The notes under the pieces are model-generated. The model did not search any database. It was not told where the DNA came from and saw nothing but the letters and a program-made list of their open reading frames with translations. Positions 57,382-64,000 of a stretch of 64,000 nucleotides of DNA are shown in pieces. Positions within the stretch are counted from its first letter, which is position 1; every line of letters begins with the position of its first letter. The translations under genes and the position numbers were made by a program. The stretch covers positions 434,001-498,000 of the forward strand of contig JANBVO010000016.1 in assembly GCA_030052745.1 (NCBI GenBank). The letters run 5' to 3'. The DNA comes from Pleurostoma richardsiae. Taxonomy: Eukaryota > Ascomycota > Sordariomycetes > Calosphaeriales > Pleurostomataceae.

Positions 57382-58396
57382 TCATACCCTCAGTTGGGAA
57401 TGCAGGCCCCCGTCCACGGACATGTTCAGCCCCGTAACACCGTTAGACAAGCTACTTGCCAGGAAAACCACGGCGTCCGCTATCTCCTCTGGTTCTCCTA
57501 ACCGCTTCAACGGGTGGCAATCAGTGAGATACTTCTCGACCTCTCCGTTGTCCGTCATGGCTGAAATCATCGGCGTTCGAGTGACTAGCAACTCATCATT
57601 AGCTCCAAGCCAACAAACATGTTCTCGACAATAAAGTAGATAGGAAAGTCGGCAAAGTGCATTTGAGGCGGAGAAATGAGACAATAGCTTACATCCCGGG
57701 AGGACCGAGTTGCAGTGAATTCCATGTGGTGCGTAGTCCATGGCTACCGCCCTTGTCATGGCGATCACCGCGCCTTTGGCTGCTGCATATGCCGCCGTCC
57801 CGGACTTGCCAAGTACCCCGAGGATGGATCCCATGTTAATAATCGTTCCTGCCCTCTGGTACTCTGGTATACGATTCTGCTGCAGCATTTGTGCGCCCGC
57901 GTACTTGCACCCGAGGAAGACACCCCTCACGTTGACTCTCCAGGTCGAGTCGAAAACTTCCTCGGTAGTCTCCCATACAGGTAAGGGTTTCGACGCCTCG
58001 GGGGCAATGCCGGCGTTGTTAATCATACTAGGAAGAGAGCCATGTCAGTAGATAATTTGGGGCAAACTGGAACTGTGACAGATTACGCTACAGTAACACT
58101 CACATGTCGATACGTCCAAACCTCTCTACAGCGGTCCGTGTTAGGTTCTGTATGCTCTGTTCATTTGACACGTCGGTCTGTATGAAGATACTTTTGCCCC
58201 CTCCTTCACGGATGAGTTCATGGGTGGGTTGAATATTATGAGAAGACGGTGTCCGGTCAGCGCAGACAACGGTCGCTCCCTGCCTCGTCAACGCGAGCGC
58301 CGTCGCTCGCCCAAGGCCTGAGGATGCCCCGGTAATGATTGAGATTCTCCCTGTGAGGAGAGCTCCTAGCGCAGAAGTAGCGGACTTGATGGCCAT
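57382..58396 (-). CDS. Short-chain dehydrogenase/reductase (SDR)
   Basis: Three exons: 58396-58104, 58027-57693 and 57584-57382, giving 276 aa. The ATG at 58396 is used because the longer frame starts with GTG. Motifs are ISIITGASSGLGRATALAL, RIDIMINNAGIAPEA across intron 1, Ser in INMGSILG, YAAAKG, and PGFTRTPMISAM across intron 2. The C-terminus has VTGLNMSVDGG. It is a classical SDR, probably NAD-dependent with a dihydrodiol or hydroxy substrate. A CGGATGTGCTTCCG inverted repeat lies 254 bp upstream. Confidence 0.88.
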
Positions 58397-58649
58397 ATCG
58401 AAAGGTCTTGTTGAAGGGGAGATTGAGCATATCCTTGGGGCCACAGGAACGACGCAGGTACTAAGTAGGCTTACTTAGCCGTAAGAGAGTGAGAAATCGA
58501 ATGCCTTGCGCTGTTTACCTAGACCGCGGCAAGCTAATGCGATTTGATCAAGTGGTAACAGTACGAAATACCTCTCTGTTCAAGGGAGCAGACTAGTCCC
58601 ACCGGATGCCCCAGGCTTGGACATTGCCGGGAAGCTCGATGATACTTTG

Positions 58650-58663
58650 CGGATGTGCTTCCG
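58650..58663. promoter_or_regulatory. CGGAT-N5-TCCG inverted repeat, copy 1
   Basis: CGGATGTGCTTCCG lies upstream of the SDR starting at 58396. It is one of three related elements, one per promoter, in the 58-62 kb segment. Confidence 0.5.
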
Positions 58664-58937
58664 CAAGGGCCCGGAAGTCCATCCGGCGGTCCACTTTTCG
58701 CGGCCTAATGGTGTCTTGCCGGTAGCAGTGAGTGAGCAACTCAGTATGGTTCCGCCGCTAGGGCTAGGTCATTTTACGGGCCAGTTGAAGAGTGCGCTCT
58801 TCGTCCAGCGCCGAAATTATGGGAATGGGACCTGTATTGGAGCTAAGCTCTGTTGCTGGAAATGCTACCGACTCCTACTCATACCATTCGCCTTGTCTTG
58901 TGTAGCGATTCTAGGCAGCAGTGGATTGAAAGCCAGA

Positions 58938-60274
58938 TTAATTGACATCCTGCCATGAAAGAATCGGTTTGATGACCTAGATGCCTACATTAGCAACGGA
59001 GGGATTGTGGCAGCATGCGTGAAATTGGTAGTCATAACAAAGTGCTTACGGTTCCTGATTTGAGATCTGCTATTGCCTGGTCTAACGATCCTGCAGGGTA
59101 GCATCTTGACACCTTATCAATGGGAAATTTCCCTTCATGGTATAGCCCAACAAGCCTAGGGATCAACTGTAGAGTCGCGAGTCAGCGGGCATCTCGACGA
59201 TGGCTAGAAAGAGACAGCAACCTCTTGAGGATTTGCCTGGCCCTCGATTACGCCTACTAAGCGCTTGCACGAGAGCAAGAAATCCAGCGTATCAATCTGC
59301 AGAGTCGCCGTCGGTGGCGGCACACCCACAAAAGCAAGCGTGCCCTCATGTGCCAGCGCCTTCACAGCCGGTCCGTGAAGAGCAGCAACGCCTGTCGCAT
59401 CAACGATGTAATCAGCGCCATCGGGGAACAAGGACCTGATTCCAGCTTCCAAATCCGCCCCTTTCGGATTGATGGTATGAGTAGCCCCCAGCGATGACGC
59501 CAATTTCAGCTTTGAGTCGACGACATCCACTGCGACGACAGAATCGACACCTATGGCCTTGGCCGCCATCAGCGCAGCAAGGCCCACCGCGCCCATACCC
59601 AAAACGACAACCTTGTCTTGTTTCTCCGGGTGGAGGACGTTGAGTATCGTCCCCGCACCAGTCAGATAACCGCACGACAGCGGCGCCAGGAAGGGCAGCT
59701 CCTCGGGTCGCGCCGCGGGGATCTTGACCACAGCCGTCTCGGTGACGACGGACAGCTTACTAAGAGAGGACTGTCCGAAAAACTGTCCGTGAACTGGCGT
59801 GCCGTCCGAGAGGGAGATGGGAGACCTCGCACCGGGGCCGCTGCGTGCCGTGTTGACGAAGTTGATCTCCGTCATGTAGGGGCAACTGCCGCACCGGCCG
59901 GATGTGCAGGCACGGCACCTCCTGCACGAGTGGAAGGAGAGCAGGACAGTATCACCAGGGGTCAGTGACTTGTCTGCTACGTCCGAGCCTACATGACGAA
60001 CGGTGCCGACGCCTTCGTGACCAAGGACCGCAGGGTAGCCCCCAATGGGCATGCCACCATGTTGGACTACGATATCCTGCAAGTCAAGATTTAGCAGCCT
60101 TTTAGGAGTGGTATGCTGGTAGCCACTTACGGTATGACATATTCCCGTGTATTTGATCTCCACGAGGACCTCATCTGGTCGAACTTCGTCCAGCACTACA
60201 TCTCTGAAGGCGAAAGGGGCGCCTTTGCTTTCCACGACGTAGGCTTTTGTGGAGATATTCTTTGGTTCAGCCAT
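58938..60274 (-). CDS. Zinc-dependent aryl-alcohol-type dehydrogenase
   Basis: Four exons: 60274-60131, 60076-59222, 59166-59050 and 58976-58938, giving 384 aa. The first intron is a 54-bp in-frame segment; removing it restores YTGICHTDIVVQHGGMP. Stopping at 59204, as the raw frame does, would lose the last ~50 residues (LIPRLVGLYHEGKFPIDKV and SGTVIKPILSWQDVN). The catalytic zinc site is in GICHTD and GHEGVGTV. The structural zinc cysteines form CRRCRACTSGRCGSCP. The NAD motif is VVLGMGAVGLAALMAA. The type resembles class-III-like aryl-alcohol and benzyl-alcohol dehydrogenases. A CGGATGGGCATCCG element lies 187 bp upstream. Confidence 0.9.
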
Positions 60275-60460
60275 TATAGTGAGATACCGATAAGCCGTGA
60301 CCAGACCCAGACCTAAATGTGGATGGTTATGATTTCTTCAATACCTAGGTCTCCCGGCAATATGCTCTACGGCACGGGGATCGATGCATCTAGCTCTTGT
60401 CCAGTGGACATGTGATTACGCCACGGCCAAGTACCGCTAGCGGGGTAAAACAGCGGGAAG

Positions 60461-60474
60461 CGGATGGGCATCCG
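60461..60474. promoter_or_regulatory. CGGAT-N5-TCCG inverted repeat, copy 2
   Basis: CGGATGGGCATCCG lies upstream of the dehydrogenase starting at 60274, between it and the 3' end of the decarboxylase. CGGATG and CATCCG form its perfect 6-bp arms. Confidence 0.5.
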
Positions 60475-60723
60475 GGATACTGCTCCCCGCAAAAGACTTG
60501 CTGCAAAGGAAGACTCCAATCACCCTCCGGGTAGTGCTCCTGCAGACGGCCCGTCGCTTTACTCTGCACCGGGGAGCGGGGATAAGAGGTCAAACATAGA
60601 TAGAAACGCGGAGATGTAAGCTTATCATGATGATTTGGCAATCATAGCGACATTTGATAGTAGGTCAATCATTGGACTATGTGTTTCAACCATGCAGACC
60701 GCTGCCTCAAGCATGAAGGTCTC

Positions 60724-61730
60724 CTACTTCAGCCTAGGGAACAACTCCAACGCATTCTCCCTGTTGATTTTGTCGTGCATCTTCGGGTCCTGGAACTGAT
60801 ACTTGTCCTGCCGGCTTGTATGGAAGTCAATGATGCCATTGTGCGCGTACGGCGTGTCACTGCCATAAAGCAGGTGTCCCGGCTTCGCGAACGTCTCCAT
60901 GATCTTGAGAACGTTCTCTGTCCCGGCCACGGCGGTGTCGTAGTAGAAGTTCCTGGCGTCGTCCCAGAAGGCATCAAGCTCCTGTTCGTTCTTGGGCAGG
61001 ATGCTGGCCGGGCGGCCGATCAGGAAGGGCAGCGTGCCGCCGGCGTGCGAGAGAATGATCTTGCAGTTGGGATTGTTTCGCACCGTCTTGTTGTACAGCA
61101 TATCGAGGGCAGTCTGCGTCGTCTCAAAGGGGTACCGGATGATCGGCTGCGGCAGGTTGCTGACCTGGGCGATGTCGACCGGGTGCGTGGGGTGGACGAG
61201 AATGACAGCATGACGGCGGTTCAGCTCTGCCCAGATGTCCTTGAAGTCAGGGTGGCCTAGATAGTGGTTGTCCTCGCCATAACGAGTGAAGAGCGTGACA
61301 CCGTCGGCCTTGAGGACGTCGTAGGCATACTCGATCTCCTTTAGAGCAATCTCCTTGTCCAGGATGTTGGGCAACGCCGCGAAAAAGCCGTATTTCTTAG
61401 GGTGGGCATCCCGAAGCTTGGCCGCGAACTCGTTAGTCTTGCGAGCGAGAGTCGCACTGGCGTCACGGTCCTTGAGAATACAGGCTCCTGGAGCCGTGAG
61501 AGACAATATGGCCGTCGTGATACCGAACTTCTTGTTGACAGCTTCGTCCAGCTCGGGAGTCCAATCGGGAACGAACCAACCCGATGGGTCCCCGCCAGAT
61601 GTTACCACGGCTGATATCAGATGCAGTTAGACACTAAAATGACAAGTCCTTATATGTTGTCTTGCTACATACCCTCGCGATAGAAGTCCGGTACGAAGTG
61701 GTGATGAACGTCAATTCTGTTAGGACTCAT
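60724..61730 (-). CDS. ACMSD-family amidohydrolase, 6-methylsalicylate-decarboxylase-like
   Basis: Two exons, 61730-61673 and 61610-60724, giving 314 aa. The first exon supplies the metal-binding N-terminus MSPNRIDVHHHFVPDFYRE (His-x-His). The second starts AVVTSGGDPSGW. Further ligand blocks are VHPTHP, ILSHAGG and YGSDTPYAH. This is the amidohydrolase-2 / ACMSD decarboxylase family, non-oxidative and zinc- or manganese-dependent. Fungal relatives of this length include 6-methylsalicylate decarboxylase and dihydroxybenzoate decarboxylases. It likely removes CO2 from a hydroxybenzoic acid to give a phenol, which the phenol monooxygenase at 49220-51355 could then hydroxylate. It is divergent from the BVMO at 62360. 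Confidence 0.88.
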
Positions 61731-62179
61731 TTTGAACGGGTGACCGATAATCTCTGAGAGGTCAGGAATTGTACGTTATGGGTCGTGCTCGCCTGAAGTT
61801 TGAAGTATGCACAGGGCTGTAAGTGAGGACCAGTATCACTTGCATCATATTTGTACCTCTTTTGATGGACGTCCTTCCGGCTAGGAACCGCTGTCGGAAT
61901 AGCATCCATCGGTGTCGATCGAACTGGCTTCAACGGGGTCCCCATCCTCGCCTCTCTCCCCGCATTCTTTCGTGAATTCTGGGGTCTGGGGAACAGTCCA
62001 GGAAGCTAGCTGCGTCTGAGATCCATGCCATGGACGCTTATGCGAGAGTAATGTCCTGTGCTGCTGAGCCCGGAAAGCAGTCCCGGATATGTACCCGCAC
62101 TCCGGATGTCACCAATTTAGTGTGCCACGATCGCCGCCGTTCCCCACAAGCCTTCTCCAGTGAGTCGGCAACTGTAGTT

Positions 62180-62193
62180 CGGATAGCTTTCCG
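62180..62193. promoter_or_regulatory. CGGAT-N5-TCCG inverted repeat, copy 3
   Basis: CGGATAGCTTTCCG lies in the 629-bp divergent promoter between the decarboxylase (start 61730) and the BVMO-like gene (start 62360), 167 bp before the latter. Confidence 0.5.
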
Positions 62194-62359
62194 GCCCGTA
62201 CAAGGGACTTCACAGATTAGTCGACGTTAGCACACGCATAGGGTGCCTTGATATGAGATGAAGCTCAGTATCGTCTGTGTATCAAGAAGGCCAACTCAAC
62301 TCCTTCTCTTCCAGTCCTGTTTGCTGTAAGGAGCTTTCCAGCAATAACGCCCGGCCACT

Positions 62360-63838
62360 ATGAAGTACGAAACTCACGATCACGTCGATGTCTACGACGT
62401 GGTCATCATCGGTGCCGGAATCTCGGGCATAAATGTTGCGCACCATCTGCAGTCCAAGCTTCCATCCCTTAGTTACGCTATCCTTGAGGGTCGTGACTGC
62501 ATTGGAGGCACGTGGGACTTATTTCGCTACCCCGGAATTCGATCAGATACCGACCTGTTTACTTTTGGCTTCGCATGGAGCCCTTGGACGGAAAACCGAG
62601 CCATCGCGGACGGACAGTCCATTAAGAAGTATCTGAGCACGACAGCTGAGAAGGAAGGCATTCACAGCCATATCCGCTTCCAGCACCGCGTTGTCTCCGC
62701 TAACTGGGTGTCCGTTTCCCAGTGCTGGGACCTGCAGGTCCAGATCCCCGGCGGTACAGAAACTTGCAAGACTCGATTCGTGTTTCTCGGCACTGGATAC
62801 TACGACTATGAAGAGCCTTTGAAAGCCGACATCCCCGGGCTGTATGATAACTTCAAAGGCAAGGTCGTACATCCCCAGTTCTGGCCAGAAGATCTCGACT
62901 ACTCCGGAAAGGAGGTTGTGGTTATTGGTAGTGGCGCAACAGCTATCACTTTGCTCCCCAACCTGGCGACAAAGGCCGGCCATGTCACCATGCTTCAGCG
63001 AAGTCCTACGTACATCATGTCGATCGACAATGCGGCTGGCAACTCTTTGATCCACAGAATTCTGCCTCGTTCTTGGTCTTTCAAGCTGAGCAGACTCATG
63101 TTCATGTGGACGACCGCTATAATCTTCTATCTGTGCAGAGCCTTCCCAACCAGAGCGCGGTCCATCCTTCAGGGAAAAGTGGCCGAGCAATTACCTAAAA
63201 GCATACCGCTTAATCCGCATTTTCAGCCCACGTACCGCCCCTGGGACCAGCGGCTCTGTTTCACTCCAAACGGAGACTTCTTCGATTGTTTGAGAGCCGG
63301 CAAAGCTAGCGTGGCAACGGGACAAATCGAGAATGTGACGAAGGATACAATCGTCCTCAAGTCCGGGCAGGAAATCAAGGCAGAAATTATCATTACTGCT
63401 ACAGGCCTCAAGCTGGCACTAGGTGGGCGTATCCAGGTCAGCCTCGACGGGAAGCCCGTTGACCTTGCTGATCGGTACGCATGGAACATGTCCCTCCTGC
63501 AGGATGTACCCAACATGGCATTCATGATCGGTTATGTGAACGCTTCGTGGACGCTAGGGGCCGAGACTACCGGGCAGCTAGTCTGTCGACTGTTGAAGCA
63601 CATGCAGAGGAAGGGCTACACCAGTGTTATCCCGAGACTACCGGCCGGGTCTCGTGTCCAGCCGCAACTGATGTGGAATCTTGACGCGACATATGTCAAG
63701 CAGGCTGCCAGTCGCATGCCGAAGTGCGGTGACATTGGACCATGGAGAGGACGGACCAACTACTTTGCGGACCTGTGGCGTGCTCGACACGGAAACATCA
63801 CCAAAGACCTTGAGTTTTCGAAGGGAAGCAGTGACTGA
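62360..63838 (+). CDS. FAD-containing monooxygenase, BVMO-like
   Basis: Single exon, 492 aa. Motifs are VVIIGAGISGINVAHHL, GGTWDLFRYPGIRSDTD, the BVMO fingerprint FKGKVVHPQFWPE, the NADPH-binding VVIGSGATAITLLP, and the late ATGLKLA. A moderately hydrophobic segment (FMWTTAIIFYLCRAF) lies mid-protein, as in EthA-like BVMOs, and overall it resembles that bacterial/fungal group rather than the gene at 41574. The predicted reaction is oxygen insertion into a ketone or oxidation of a heteroatom. The ATG at 62360 gives a short leader of the expected size before the Rossmann strand. Confidence 0.9.
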   Translation: MKYETHDHVDVYDVVIIGAGISGINVAHHLQSKLPSLSYAILEGRDCIGGTWDLFRYPGIRSDTDLFTFGFAWSPWTENRAIADGQSIKKYLSTTAEKEGIHSHIRFQHRVVSANWVSVSQCWDLQVQIPGGTETCKTRFVFLGTGYYDYEEPLKADIPGLYDNFKGKVVHPQFWPEDLDYSGKEVVVIGSGATAITLLPNLATKAGHVTMLQRSPTYIMSIDNAAGNSLIHRILPRSWSFKLSRLMFMWTTAIIFYLCRAFPTRARSILQGKVAEQLPKSIPLNPHFQPTYRPWDQRLCFTPNGDFFDCLRAGKASVATGQIENVTKDTIVLKSGQEIKAEIIITATGLKLALGGRIQVSLDGKPVDLADRYAWNMSLLQDVPNMAFMIGYVNASWTLGAETTGQLVCRLLKHMQRKGYTSVIPRLPAGSRVQPQLMWNLDATYVKQAASRMPKCGDIGPWRGRTNYFADLWRARHGNITKDLEFSKGSSD

Positions 63839-64000
63839 ATCCTACAGTGGAGAGACTAGACTCCTATAGGGCATTTAGTACTAGCATAATCTCATCATCG
63901 CAGGTGGCGGCACTGGTTTAGAGAATCATTGTATGTTCTTCAAATTCAAACATGGCGTGGCTGTCATTCGGGCGCACACTAACCAATCCTGTAGCGTCGT
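63839..64000. other. Right window edge, no gene seen
   Basis: 162 bp of 3' flank of the BVMO-like gene. No reading frame can be supported. Confidence 0.4.

Noticed and set aside
33292-63838. Reading the island as a polyketide or terpenoid biosynthetic cluster
   Set aside because: No synthase, prenyltransferase or NRPS core lies between 33 and 64 kb; catabolic enzymes and a transporter dominate. A core gene beyond the window cannot be excluded.

Overview
The window is nuclear DNA of a filamentous ascomycete (Pezizomycotina, most probably a Sordariomycete). The evidence is short (about 50-110 bp) GT-AG introns with CTAAC/CTGAC-like branch points, three Zn(II)2Cys6 transcription factors with fungal activator domains, fungal NCS1 and MFS transporters, an Egh16-like secreted protein and a Lys2-type aminoadipate reductase homologue. 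No bacterial operon features, rRNA or convincing tRNA were seen. Most gene models below are spliced by hand, and wherever all exon joints are stated the total length is in frame.

Left part (1-32.9 kb). After a Q/P-repeat protein cut by the left edge come a CocE/NonD hydrolase and a divergent flavin monooxygenase fused to an acetoacetate-decarboxylase-like domain. A nitrogen-scavenging block follows: an NCS1 permease and, divergent from it, an unusual isochorismatase-amidase fusion that looks like a one-chain biuret/allophanate hydrolase. The same stretch holds a FAD-Rieske oxidoreductase, a small NAD(P)-binding protein, a Zn2Cys6 regulator and a second NCS1 permease. The promoter regions of both permeases are rich in HGATAR (AreA/NIT2-type) sites. 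A P450, an N-terminally short Lys2-like A-PCP-reductase and an Egh16-like secreted protein close this half.

Right part (33-64 kb). This is a dense catabolic island of oxidoreductases and hydrolases with no polyketide synthase or terpene synthase. Segment A (33.3-48.5 kb) has a cyclase-family hydrolase, two SDRs, an alpha/beta hydrolase, a Zn2Cys6 regulator, a Baeyer-Villiger-type monooxygenase, a zinc alcohol dehydrogenase and an MFS transporter. This is the enzyme set expected for ketone to lactone to hydroxyacid to acid degradation. Segment B (49.2-63.8 kb) has a phenol 2-monooxygenase, a beta-lactamase-fold esterase, a second Zn2Cys6 regulator, an SDR, an aryl-alcohol-type dehydrogenase, an ACMSD-family decarboxylase related to 6-methylsalicylate decarboxylase, and a second BVMO-like enzyme.

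The main discovery is regulatory. A palindromic zinc-cluster site, CGGNGCTCCGG, occurs six times and only in promoters of segment A, including three spaced copies between the regulator and the BVMO. A different inverted repeat, CGGAT-N5-TCCG, occurs once in each of three neighbouring promoters of segment B. Together these suggest two adjacent, separately controlled catabolic regulons that have not been named.
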